The translations under genes and the position numbers were made by a program. The notes beneath the pieces were generated by a model. That model saw nothing but the letters and a program-made list of their open reading frames with translations. It ran no database searches and had not been told where the DNA came from. A stretch of 64,000 nucleotides of DNA. Origin: Mycobacterium sp. IS-3022. Lineage in GTDB: Bacteria > Actinomycetota > Actinomycetes > Mycobacteriales > Mycobacteriaceae. The DNA is taken from contig NZ_LQIN01000012.1 of assembly GCF_001500065.1 (NCBI RefSeq), forward strand, positions 420,411 to 484,410, in the 5' to 3' direction. Shown piece by piece: positions 29,945 to 37,988 of the stretch (positions are counted from its first letter, which is position 1; the number at the start of each line of letters is the position of its first letter).

Positions 29945-31201
29945 GTGACAGCGAACGAAGATCCCTACGACGAGTTCGACCGCGAGCGACGGGCGGTCGA
30001 GCCACCGAAGGGTGCCGCGCTGCCGGGCGCCGACAATCATCACCGCACCGATTTCGCGCGGGACCGGGCCCGGGTGCTGCACTGCGCGGCGCTGCGCCGG
30101 CTGGCCGACAAGACGCAGGTGGTCGGGCCGCGCCAAGGCGAGACACCGCGCACGCGGCTGACCCACTCGCTGGAAGTCGCCCAGATCGGCCGCGGAATGG
30201 CGATCGGGTTGGGCTGCGACCCCGACCTCGTCGACCTCGCCGGGTTGGCGCACGACATCGGGCATCCGCCCTACGGGCACAACGGCGAGCGCGCGCTGAA
30301 CGAGATCGCCGCGAACTGCGGCGGCTTCGAGGGCAACGCGCAGAACTTCCGCATCCTGACCCGACTAGAGCCGAAAGTCGTTGCCGCCGACGGTGAAAGC
30401 GCGGGCCTGAACCTCACCCGCGCCGCTCTGGACGCCGTCACCAAGTACCCGTGGCGGCGCGGCGCACGGCCGGCCAAGTTCGGTTTCTACGAGGACGACG
30501 TGCCCGCCGCCGAGTGGGTGCGCAGCGGGGCGCCCGCCGACAAGCCGTGCTTGGAGGCCCAGGTGATGGACTGGGCCGACGACGTCGCGTACTCCGTGCA
30601 CGACGTCGAGGACGGCGTGGTGTCCGGTCGCATCGACATGCGGGTGCTGGCCGACAATGACGCGGCCGCCGAGCTGGGCCGGCTGGGGGAGGCGAGCGGG
30701 ATGGGCGCCGGGCTGCGGTCCGACGATCTGGTGGCCGCGGCGGCGCGGCTGTCTGCCCTGCCGGTCGTGGCCGCCGTCGGCAAATACGACGGAACCTTGT
30801 CCGCCTCCGTCGCGCTCAAACGGTTGACCAGCGAATTGGTCGGCAGGTTCGCCTCCGCGGCCATCGCGGCCACCCGCGAGAAATCCGGATCGGGTCCGGT
30901 GGTCCGTTACCAGGCCGACCTGCGCGTCCCGGAACTGGTCCGAGCCGAGGTCGCGGTGCTCAAGATCCTCGCGCTGCAGTTCATCATGTCCGACCCTCGG
31001 CATCTGGAGCTGCAGGCACAGCAGCGCGAGCGCGTTCACCGGGTGGTGGCCTGGCTGGCCGCGGGCGCACCGGCGACCCTCGACCCGATCTTCGTTCCGG
31101 CGTTCAACGCCGCAGGCGACGACGGCGCCCGACTGCGCGTGGTCATCGACCAGGTTGCCTCTTTCACAGAGGGTCGGTTGGAGCGGTTGGAACCGGCGTA
31201 A
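29945..31201 (+). CDS. dgt: Deoxyguanosinetriphosphate triphosphohydrolase-like HD protein
   Basis: HD-domain dNTP triphosphohydrolase that removes tripolyphosphate from dGTP or other dNTPs. 418 residues from GTG 29945 (M. tuberculosis Dgt about 431). Metal-binding HD motif: [13 protein letters not shown] (first His) and [18 protein letters not shown] (HD pair plus following His). Conserved [17 protein letters not shown] supplies the last Asp. GTG 29945 is preferred over the in-frame GTG at 29921 because it gives the N terminus [12 protein letters not shown] like relatives and sits 6 nt after a -10-like box. dnaG follows after 40 nt. Confidence 0.92.
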   Translation: MTANEDPYDEFDRERRAVEPPKGAALPGADNHHRTDFARDRARVLHCAALRRLADKTQVVGPRQGETPRTRLTHSLEVAQIGRGMAIGLGCDPDLVDLAGLAHDIGHPPYGHNGERALNEIAANCGGFEGNAQNFRILTRLEPKVVAADGESAGLNLTRAALDAVTKYPWRRGARPAKFGFYEDDVPAAEWVRSGAPADKPCLEAQVMDWADDVAYSVHDVEDGVVSGRIDMRVLADNDAAAELGRLGEASGMGAGLRSDDLVAAAARLSALPVVAAVGKYDGTLSASVALKRLTSELVGRFASAAIAATREKSGSGPVVRYQADLRVPELVRAEVAVLKILALQFIMSDPRHLELQAQQRERVHRVVAWLAAGAPATLDPIFVPAFNAAGDDGARLRVVIDQVASFTEGRLERLEPA

Positions 31202-31229
31202 GCGTGATCGCACCCGACGCCGGGCGCTC

Positions 31230-31235
31230 TAGACT
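31230..31235 (+). promoter_or_regulatory. -10 box for leaderless dnaG
   Basis: TAGACT, a good TANNNT match, ends exactly 6 nt before the dnaG GTG (31242). There is no ribosome-binding site between them, so a leaderless transcript is predicted. Confidence 0.5.
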
Positions 31236-31241
31236 GGCCCG

Positions 31242-33161
31242 GTGGCCGGCCGCATTCCTGATCGCGACATCGCGGCCATCCGTGACCAGGTTCGCATCGA
31301 GGACGTCGTCGGCGACTACGTGCAGCTGCGGCGGGCCGGCGCGGACTCGATGAAGGGTCTGTGCCCGTTTCACGACGAGAAGTCGCCGTCGTTTCATGTG
31401 CGGCCGAACCACGGCCACTTTCACTGTTTCGGTTGCGGTGAGGGTGGCGACGTCTACGCGTTCGTCCAGAAGATCGAACACGTTAGCTTCGTCGAATCGG
31501 TCGAACTGCTGGCCGACCGCGTCGGCTACACGATCACCTACAGCGGCGCGTCGACCACCAACGTGCAGCGCGACCGCGGCAGCCGCAGCCGGTTGCTGGC
31601 GGCCAACGCGGCCGCGCAGGAGTTCTACGCGACGGCGCTGGAGTCCGACGAGGCCGCGCCTGCCCGCCAGTACCTGATCGAACGCAACTTCGACGCCCCG
31701 GCGGCCAAGCGGTTCGGCTGCGGCTTCGCCCCTTCGGGCTGGGACACGTTGACAAAGCACCTGCTGCGCAAGGGATTCGAGTTCAAGGAGCTCGAGGCGG
31801 CCGGGCTGTCCCGCGAAGGCAAGCGCGGACCGATGGACCGCTTCCACCGCCGGCTACTGTGGCCGATCAGGGCCAGCGGCGGCGAGGTGATCGGTTTCGG
31901 CGCGCGGCGCATCTTCGACGACGACCCGATGGAGGCCAAGTACGTCAACACACCCGAGACCGTGCTGTACAAGAAGTCCTCGGTGTTGTTCGGACTGGAC
32001 CTGGCCAAGCGCGACATCGCCAAGGGGCATCAGGCCGTGGTGGTCGAGGGCTACACCGACGTGATGGCCATGCACCTGTCCGGGGTGACGACGGCGGTCG
32101 CGTCGTGCGGAACCGCGTTCGGCGACGAGCATCTGTCGATGCTGCGGCGACTGATGATGGACGACAACTTCTTTCGCGGTGAACTGATCTACGTCTTCGA
32201 CGGGGACGCCGCGGGGCGCGCCGCGGCGATCAAGGCGTTCGAAGGTGAGCAGAACCTGGCCGGGCAGTCGTTCGTGGCGGTGGCTGACGATGGCATGGAC
32301 CCGTGCGATCTGCGGCTCAAGTCGGGCGAGGGTGCGCTACGCGACCTGGTGGCGCGACGAACTCCGTTGTTCGAGTTCGCGATTCGCACCGCACTGGCCG
32401 AGCACGACCTCGACAGCGCGGAGGGCCGGGTGTCGGCGCTACGCCGGTGCGTACCGATGGTGGCGCGCATCAAGGAGCCGATGTTGCGCGACGAGTACGC
32501 CCGGCGGCTGGCGGGCTGGGTCGGCTGGGCCGACGACACGCAGGTGTTGACGCGGGTTCGCGAGGAGGCCCAGAAACGCGGCCTGCCCGACCGCGGCGGT
32601 CGGCGGCGCGACGCGACCGAACAGGCGCAGCCGCGCAGACCCCGCCCCCCGGACGCGGGGTCGCGGCCCGATCCCGCCGATCCGACGCTGTGGCCGCAGC
32701 GCGAAGCGCTCAAATCCGCGCTGCAGTATCCGGCGCTGGCGGGCCCGGTGTTCGATTCGCTGACCGTCGAGAGCTTCACGCATCCGGGTTACGCCGCCGT
32801 GCGGTCGGCCATCGAGGCCGCCGGCGGGACGTCGGCAGGGCGGTCCGGCGCGGAATGGATCGAGACGGTCCGCTCCAAGGTCGCGACGCCCGCGGCGGCG
32901 AACCTCGTCAACGAACTCGGGGTGGAGGCCATCAACGTCGACGACGACGAGCGGTTGCCTCGCTACATCGGCGGGGTGCTGGCCCGGCTACAAGAAGTGT
33001 GGGTGGGCCGCCAGATCGCCGAGGTGAAGTCCAAGCTGCAGCGCATGTCGCCGGTCGAGCAGGGCGACGAGTATCACGCGCTGTTCGGCGACCTGGTCGC
33101 GATGGAGGCGTATCGCCGCAGCCTGCTGGAACAGGCGAGCGGCGACGACATCTCTGCGTAG
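31242..33161 (+). CDS. dnaG: DNA primase DnaG
   Basis: Replicative primase that synthesises RNA primers at the fork. 639 residues (M. tuberculosis DnaG 639). N-terminal CHC2 zinc finger: CPFHDEKSPSFHV then CFGCGEGGDVYAF (about 40-75). Toprim catalytic core: VVVEGYTDVMAMH with Glu near 270, and YVFDGDAAGRAAA with the DxD-type acidic pair near 320. C-terminal helical region for DnaB helicase interaction follows a basic, proline-rich linker (RRPRPPDAGSRPDPADPT). GTG start. Confidence 0.97.
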   Translation: MAGRIPDRDIAAIRDQVRIEDVVGDYVQLRRAGADSMKGLCPFHDEKSPSFHVRPNHGHFHCFGCGEGGDVYAFVQKIEHVSFVESVELLADRVGYTITYSGASTTNVQRDRGSRSRLLAANAAAQEFYATALESDEAAPARQYLIERNFDAPAAKRFGCGFAPSGWDTLTKHLLRKGFEFKELEAAGLSREGKRGPMDRFHRRLLWPIRASGGEVIGFGARRIFDDDPMEAKYVNTPETVLYKKSSVLFGLDLAKRDIAKGHQAVVVEGYTDVMAMHLSGVTTAVASCGTAFGDEHLSMLRRLMMDDNFFRGELIYVFDGDAAGRAAAIKAFEGEQNLAGQSFVAVADDGMDPCDLRLKSGEGALRDLVARRTPLFEFAIRTALAEHDLDSAEGRVSALRRCVPMVARIKEPMLRDEYARRLAGWVGWADDTQVLTRVREEAQKRGLPDRGGRRRDATEQAQPRRPRPPDAGSRPDPADPTLWPQREALKSALQYPALAGPVFDSLTVESFTHPGYAAVRSAIEAAGGTSAGRSGAEWIETVRSKVATPAAANLVNELGVEAINVDDDERLPRYIGGVLARLQEVWVGRQIAEVKSKLQRMSPVEQGDEYHALFGDLVAMEAYRRSLLEQASGDDISA

Positions 33162-33190
33162 CCCTCGGTAACGCGATATGGTGGGCGCGC

Positions 33191-33196
33191 TATAAA
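33191..33196 (+). promoter_or_regulatory. Candidate -10 box for the small secreted protein gene
   Basis: TATAAA lies 29 nt upstream of the GTG at 33226; an AGGAAGG ribosome-binding site lies between them. No clear -35 is seen. Confidence 0.35.
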
Positions 33197-33225
33197 CCGT
33201 CGGGAACGGTCAGGAAGGCGGGCAC

Positions 33226-33522
33226 GTGACATCGACCAACAACCGGGCGCGGCGGCTCGTCGCTGCAGGCGCGTTCGCGGTGGCTGCGGTCGCGGCTCCG
33301 TTCGCCGCATCCGTGCTGGGATCGACGGCGTCTGACACCCAGGCAGCCCCGGCTTGCCTGGCATGGTTCGGCAACAAGGAAGACGGCAAGTGCCTGTCGT
33401 ACTCCAACGGCAACGGCGTCAACGTCGGCACACCCGAGGTCGGCCTCAACGGATCGGACGGGATCGGCATCAACACTTCGCCGATGTTCCCGGGCCAGAC
33501 CATCAACGATCCGTACCGTTAA
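33226..33522 (+). CDS. Small secreted mycobacterial protein of unknown function
   Basis: 98-residue protein with an N-terminal signal peptide (basic NNRARR, hydrophobic core AAGAFAVAAVAAPFAASVLG, cleavage about QAAPA). The mature part of about 55 residues has two cysteines (CLAWFGNKEDGKC) that could form a loop disulphide, followed by SNGNGVNVGTPEVGLNGSDG. I have seen this NGVNVGTPE pattern in small mycobacterial exported proteins, but no function is known to me. GTG start with GGAAGG upstream. Convergent with the next gene (4-nt overlap). Confidence 0.78.
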   Translation: MTSTNNRARRLVAAGAFAVAAVAAPFAASVLGSTASDTQAAPACLAWFGNKEDGKCLSYSNGNGVNVGTPEVGLNGSDGIGINTSPMFPGQTINDPYR

Positions 33523-33773
33523 CGGACCTTCTCTCCTTGCTCGACATCGGGACCGATCACCGTCGTCCCGTTGTCGATCTCCGTCAACGTGACCATGGGC
33601 GGGTCCGGCGACACCCGATCGGCGATCTTGCGCCGGCCGGCGTCGATCACGGCTTTGGCCGCCGGGCTCTCGGTGACCGCCTTGTAGGTTCCGGCGATCT
33701 GCTCATATCGGCGACGGCCGGCCTTCGAGCCCAGTACATAGCCGACACCCAATACGACGAAATACCCGATCAC
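33519..33773 (-). CDS. Small membrane-anchored protein (Rv2342-like)
   Basis: 84-residue protein: one N-terminal membrane segment (VIGYFVVLGVGYVLGSKAGRRR, with the RRR stop-transfer) followed by a soluble basic part (KAVIDAGRRKIADRV). The GTG at 33773 is chosen because GGAAGGGA lies 4-5 nt upstream and the length then matches the M. tuberculosis gene next to dnaG. An ATG at 33809 would add 12 residues before the membrane segment. Function unknown. Confidence 0.72.
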   Translation of the reverse strand: MIGYFVVLGVGYVLGSKAGRRRYEQIAGTYKAVTESPAAKAVIDAGRRKIADRVSPDPPMVTLTEIDNGTTVIGPDVEQGEKVR

Positions 33774-33849
33774 AGGGTCCCTTCCAGACGACGGTGTGTT
33801 CGGTCCCATCCTGCCTCACGTACCTGAGAGCGCGCGGGGTGACGGCGTA

Positions 33850-33880
33850 TTGGCGGGCCCTGCGAGACGTAGGCTAGAGT
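33850..33880 (+). promoter_or_regulatory. Candidate promoter for tRNA-Asn
   Basis: TTGGCG (33850-33855), a 19-nt spacer and TAGAGT (33875-33880) lie 41 nt before the tRNA. A second -10-like hexamer, TAGCGT at about 33899, is closer, so the exact start is uncertain. Confidence 0.35.
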
Positions 33881-33921
33881 CAACCCCCGGCCCGCACACT
33901 AGCGTGATCGCGGGTGAGCAG

Positions 33922-33994
<73 letters not shown>

Positions 33995-34075
33995 CAGGCA
34001 CCATCGTCCCGACTTCCCGATCTCCCGACCGTGTCGGCGCCGTCACCGCGCCCGCAGGCAGCGCATGATGGGCGC

Positions 34076-34444
34076 ATGGCCGATGCAGGGTTCTGGATCG
34101 CGTGGGGAATTCCCGCGCGCGGACGCGAAGTAAACGCTCTCGAACTCCTCAAACAGTCCACGACGGGCTATCTCGACCGCCTCCGGCGCGACGGGAGAAT
34201 CGAGCGGTTCGACACCGCGATCCTTCGTCCGCAGAGCGTGGAACTCGGCGGGTTCATCCTGATCCAAGGCTCCCAGGACCAGATCGACGCTCTGCGCCGC
34301 GACGGCGAATTCCAGCAGTGGATCACCCAGATCCAACTGGTGGCCGACCGGGTCGGAATGGTCGACGCCTGGGTCAACGACGGCCTGGGCGAGGCGATGG
34401 GGCTGTACGACGAAGCGCTGCGCAAGGCCGGCCTGCTCTCTTAA
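34076..34444 (+). CDS. Conserved hypothetical protein
   Basis: 122-residue soluble protein that begins MADAGFWIAWGIPARGREVNA. No signal peptide or membrane segment. The alternating pattern (ELGGFILIQGSQDQIDALR, FQQWITQIQLVADRVGMVD) suggests a compact alpha/beta ferredoxin-like or dimeric-barrel fold, a guess from the strand-helix rhythm only. No catalytic motif recognised. Function unknown. Confidence 0.72.
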   Translation: MADAGFWIAWGIPARGREVNALELLKQSTTGYLDRLRRDGRIERFDTAILRPQSVELGGFILIQGSQDQIDALRRDGEFQQWITQIQLVADRVGMVDAWVNDGLGEAMGLYDEALRKAGLLS

Positions 34445-34610
34445 CGGGCGTTGCTGGCCCCTGAGCCGGTTGCCAAAACCCATACACGATCAGCACCACA
34501 GGGACGCTTGTTGCACATGCGACATTTGTCCTTTTTGCTGCGCGGTACCTGGCCGGTGCTATTAAATGGCGCTAATTGACGGGGAGGGGGATTTCTCGTG
34601 GAGGGGAAGC

Positions 34611-36899
34611 GTGGGCGCAGCAAGGTACATCGGTCGCGTCGGGGGATTGGCCGTCGCTCTGGGCGTGGGCAGTGCGATTGCCTCGGGACACGCCGTCGCG
34701 GGGGCCGAAACCACCGACTCACAACCAGGTAACTCCGCCAACTCCGAGCAATCCTCGACAGAGCCGTCCGGCGGGTCCGGAACCGGGACCGGCGCCGCGA
34801 CTTCGGCGACCGGCGCGACCACGGGTTCCACTCGGACGTCGACGGAGACGTCGACAGAGACCGAGACTGAGACCGACGATCCGGGCGACGCGGACGCCGA
34901 CGAGTCAAAGAACTCCTCGACGACGACAACCACCGTCACCGGTGGTGTGACGGTCAGCGCGCAGACCAACACCGGGTCGGCGCCCGACGCCAAAGCGCCG
35001 GAAGTCACCGTCGCCGCGGAGACGGCGGCGACACAAGACCAGCCGAAACCGGAACCAGAACCCGGGCCCACCGCGACGTCAGAGCCCGAACCGACGCAGA
35101 CGCCGACAGCCGAGCCGACGCAGACGCCCACAGCCGAACCGACCGCGACGCCGACAGCGGAACCGGCGAAGAACTCGGTGGAAACTGCTGCGCGCGAACC
35201 GGGTTCATCTCCGTCGTCACAGTCGAAGCTCGACGGGCCCGCCACTGTGGCGGTCGAACAACCGGCCGCCAGCGCTACGGCACGCACGGTGCAGTCGCTC
35301 TCGAATCCCGCTGCGGCGGTTCAGGAACCGACCAGGTTCGCAGTATTCGCCGATGCCCGCTCGCTGGCGGCGAAGACGGACGACGTGTCGCCGACGATGG
35401 CCGCTTTTCAGACGACGTCGGCGCCTACCCCTACCGCACCGGCGAACCTGTTCACTGCGGTGGCCAATGTCGTGTCCAGCGCGATCAATTGGGTTCTCAA
35501 CCCGTTGGCCGGCACGGCGCCGACGACGCCCGCACAGCCGCCGCTGATCTGGGGCCTGCTCGCATTCGCTCGCCGCGAGTTCGAGAATTTCTTCTCGGCG
35601 TTGACAGGACGGTCCAACTCGACGGCGACGACGCTGGTGGAACCGGCGACCAGACTGGCGCTGGCAGCAGCGGCGGTGCCTACGGGACCGCTCTACTCGC
35701 CCTTCCCCAACCCGCAGGTGAGCCCGTCGACACAATTCGTCTCCTGGGTGACGGGCCCCTACAAATATCCCAACGATCCCCTCAGCGGATACTCAGACCT
35801 GATGGCCAACACCGTCGACCGCTACCGCGTGGGCGGTACGGACCTCGGCATCATGTGGGACAACGGAATTCCCGACGACCCGAACACGCCGATCAACGAA
35901 CACCAAGTCCTGATCGCCGTCGGTGACACGTTCGCCGACGGCGACATGTCGGTGGACTGGCGGTCCAACACCATCTTCCGCAGCTCCGATTGGGACCTCG
36001 CCAACGGGATCGAAATTCCCAACGGTCAGTGGTACACCGGCAACATGTTCGGCGGCGCGCCGTTGGGACCCGACGGGAACCCGAACCGGGCCAGGCAGGT
36101 CATCTTGCCCGAAGGTCTGCCCGCCGGTGTGACGCTCATCCCGACGGCGGGGATCTCGGTGCCCACACCGGGCTCACGGTTCGGAGCGATCCAGTACGTC
36201 AGTTTCATGTCGGTGTCCCAGTGGGGGTCGCCGGGTTCCTGGACGACGAACTACTCGGCGATCGCGTGGTCCGACGACAACGGCGAGACCTTCCATGTCG
36301 CGCCGCAGACGGTCCGCTACAACCAGCCGTGGAGCGGAAACCAGAACTTCCAGCAGTCGGCGTTCGTCCGGCCCGGCGACGGATACGTCTACATGTACGG
36401 CACCCCCAACGGCCGACAGGGCGCCGCGTACCTGTCGCGGGTGCCGGAACAGGACATCCTGGACCTGACCAAGTACGAGTACTGGAACGGCGGAAACGCC
36501 GGCTTCTTCGGCTGGGGCGCGACCCCGGCCGGCTGGCGCAAAAACGACCCCGCCGCGGCCACAGCCGTTTTCGGGGTCGACCAGGGTGCGTGCGGCGTCG
36601 CCAATCCCGGCAATCAGGTCAGTGAAATGTCTGTCCAGTACAACAAGTCGCTGAAGAAGTACGTGGTGCTCCATGGCGATCAGTTCAACAACATCGTGAT
36701 GCGGACCTCCGACACCCCGCAGGGCACCTGGTCGAGCGCGAAGGTGCTGATGAGCCAGCAGCCCGGTGGCATCTACGCGCCGATGATGCACCCGTGGTCG
36801 CCCTCGACTCAGGGCACCGGTACCGACCTGTACTGGAACCTGTCGTTGTGGGACGACTACAACGTCATGTTGATGCGCACGGACCTGTCCAAGGTGTGA
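34611..36899 (+). CDS. Secreted DUF4185-domain protein, candidate GH183 endo-D-arabinanase
   Basis: Exported 762-residue protein with three parts. First, a signal peptide GAARYIGRVGGLAVALGVGS common in mycobacterial exported proteins. Second, a disordered Ser/Thr/Pro/Glu-rich region of about 330 residues with tandem TPTAEPTQ repeats near 35090-35160. Third, a C-terminal domain of about 400 residues with DUF4185 features (GGTDLGIMWDNG, VLIAVGDTFADGDM, GNMFGGAPLG, AIAWSDDNGETF, DLYWNLSLWDDYNVMLM). DUF4185 proteins were shown to be endo-D-arabinanases (GH183) acting on arabinogalactan/lipoarabinomannan, so cell-wall arabinan turnover is the likely role (inference from family). GTG 34611 is preferred because GGAGGGGA precedes it and it gives a normal signal peptide; an ATG at 34566 is the alternative. 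Confidence 0.8.
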   Translation: MGAARYIGRVGGLAVALGVGSAIASGHAVAGAETTDSQPGNSANSEQSSTEPSGGSGTGTGAATSATGATTGSTRTSTETSTETETETDDPGDADADESKNSSTTTTTVTGGVTVSAQTNTGSAPDAKAPEVTVAAETAATQDQPKPEPEPGPTATSEPEPTQTPTAEPTQTPTAEPTATPTAEPAKNSVETAAREPGSSPSSQSKLDGPATVAVEQPAASATARTVQSLSNPAAAVQEPTRFAVFADARSLAAKTDDVSPTMAAFQTTSAPTPTAPANLFTAVANVVSSAINWVLNPLAGTAPTTPAQPPLIWGLLAFARREFENFFSALTGRSNSTATTLVEPATRLALAAAAVPTGPLYSPFPNPQVSPSTQFVSWVTGPYKYPNDPLSGYSDLMANTVDRYRVGGTDLGIMWDNGIPDDPNTPINEHQVLIAVGDTFADGDMSVDWRSNTIFRSSDWDLANGIEIPNGQWYTGNMFGGAPLGPDGNPNRARQVILPEGLPAGVTLIPTAGISVPTPGSRFGAIQYVSFMSVSQWGSPGSWTTNYSAIAWSDDNGETFHVAPQTVRYNQPWSGNQNFQQSAFVRPGDGYVYMYGTPNGRQGAAYLSRVPEQDILDLTKYEYWNGGNAGFFGWGATPAGWRKNDPAAATAVFGVDQGACGVANPGNQVSEMSVQYNKSLKKYVVLHGDQFNNIVMRTSDTPQGTWSSAKVLMSQQPGGIYAPMMHPWSPSTQGTGTDLYWNLSLWDDYNVMLMRTDLSKV

Positions 36900-36901
36900 C
36901 C

Positions 36902-37366
36902 ATGCTTCGACTGACCCTCGTCGGCATTGTGGTCGCACTGGCCAGTGCGCCGGTGGCCTGCGCTGAACCCGGCCCACCGTCAGCAAGCGGCAGCTGCACG
37001 GCGGACCTCGAGGGTGCCATGACGCGGCAGCCTGATGCCGACAGCCCGTCGGTGTGCCGGGGCGGCGCATGGCAGCCGGTGACCACGCCACAACCACCCG
37101 CGGATCGCTGGGTGAGCTTCGACTCGCCACTGAAACTGCACGGACAGGGCATGCGCAATCCGGACATGGCGTCGGGCAAATGGACTGCGACGCCGAGGGA
37201 CTCGGCTGCGCAGTGCCGCGTGCAACAGCAGGAAGTGGTCAGCCCCGGACAGCTCAGCGCACCGGCGACCGCCGTTGCAGAGCCGGGCCAGCGGCTGCAG
37301 TTCGAGGTGCCGCCCAGGATGTTCTTGATCGAACTGAGCGGCGACTGCCTGTGGGAGCGCGGCTGA
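36902..37366 (+). CDS. Exported protein of unknown function
   Basis: 154-residue protein starting 2 nt after the DUF4185 gene stop, so almost certainly co-transcribed with it. Signal peptide LRLTLVGIVVALASAPVACA. The mature part has cysteines (SCTADL, VCRGGAW, QCRVQQQ, DCLWERG) that could form disulphides, and a short beta-rich C terminus (RLQFEVPPRMFLIELSGDC). The CxE junction is not a convincing lipobox. No family recognised; it may assist the secreted arabinan hydrolase, by context only. Confidence 0.7.
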   Translation: MLRLTLVGIVVALASAPVACAEPGPPSASGSCTADLEGAMTRQPDADSPSVCRGGAWQPVTTPQPPADRWVSFDSPLKLHGQGMRNPDMASGKWTATPRDSAAQCRVQQQEVVSPGQLSAPATAVAEPGQRLQFEVPPRMFLIELSGDCLWERG

Positions 37367-37541
37367 CCGTTTGCGGGCGCGTCAATTTTTTGGCCGTTTC
37401 CCACCCCTTACCTCCTGCAAAGCGGACAATCTGTGCTGGCGGCGAACGGTCTGACTGATCCGGGAGCTGCACCCGTGCGACTCCCTAGACCGGCCACGCT
37501 CTCGCGGCCGGATTATCGGATGCGCACGAAGGGTCACGGAA

Positions 37542-37931
37542 ATGTCCGAGCAGGAAAACAAGCAACTCATTCAGCGGGGCTACGAGGCGTTCTCCGCGGG
37601 AGACATCGAGACGGTGATGGCCATGTTCGACGACGACGTCGAGTGGGTCCAGCCGGGCGAGAGCGCCGTCAGCGGCACCTATCACGGCAAGACCGAGGTG
37701 ATGGAGTACCTCGGCCGGCTCGCAGAGAAGTCACTGTCCGTCCGGCTCGACCAGCTGATCGCCGAGGGCGACACGGTCGTCGCGCTCACCGAGATCAGCG
37801 TGGAGGGCCAAACCGGCCGCGACGCCGACGTCTTCACGGTTCGCGACGGCAAGACGACCTCCGTGAGGATCCACGGCGACACCATGCTGATGGAGCGGGT
37901 GTACGGCAAGAAAGAGCTGGCCGCCGGCTGA
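37542..37931 (+). CDS. SnoaL-like / ketosteroid-isomerase-fold protein
   Basis: 129-residue NTF2-like protein. N-terminal helices LIQRGYEAFSAGDIETVMAMFDDDVEWVQPG are the SnoaL_2 signature, followed by the beta sheet (GDTVVALTEISVEGQTGRDADVFTVRDGK). Such proteins may be isomerases, cyclases or ligand-binding proteins; the active-site residues cannot be assigned here. No linked pathway genes beyond the convergent acyl-CoA oxidase-like gene. About 175 nt upstream contain no other gene. Confidence 0.82.
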   Translation: MSEQENKQLIQRGYEAFSAGDIETVMAMFDDDVEWVQPGESAVSGTYHGKTEVMEYLGRLAEKSLSVRLDQLIAEGDTVVALTEISVEGQTGRDADVFTVRDGKTTSVRIHGDTMLMERVYGKKELAAG

Positions 37932-37944
37932 GGACGGGGTGCGC

Positions 37945-37976
37945 ACGGGTCCGTCGTCATGTGATGCCGGGCCCGT
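37945..37976. terminator. Possible bidirectional terminator stem between convergent genes
   Basis: ACGGGTCC (37945-37952) pairs with GGGCCCGT (37969-37976), one G-T pair, with a 16-nt loop, in the 57-nt gap between the SnoaL-like gene and the convergent flavoenzyme gene. No T-tract. Confidence 0.4.
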
Positions 37977-37988
37977 CGCCCACGCCTC

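Noticed and set aside
37381..37395. T6 run as an intrinsic terminator after the exported protein gene
   Set aside because: The preceding sequence forms only 3-5-bp stems with a long loop; not enough to call a terminator.
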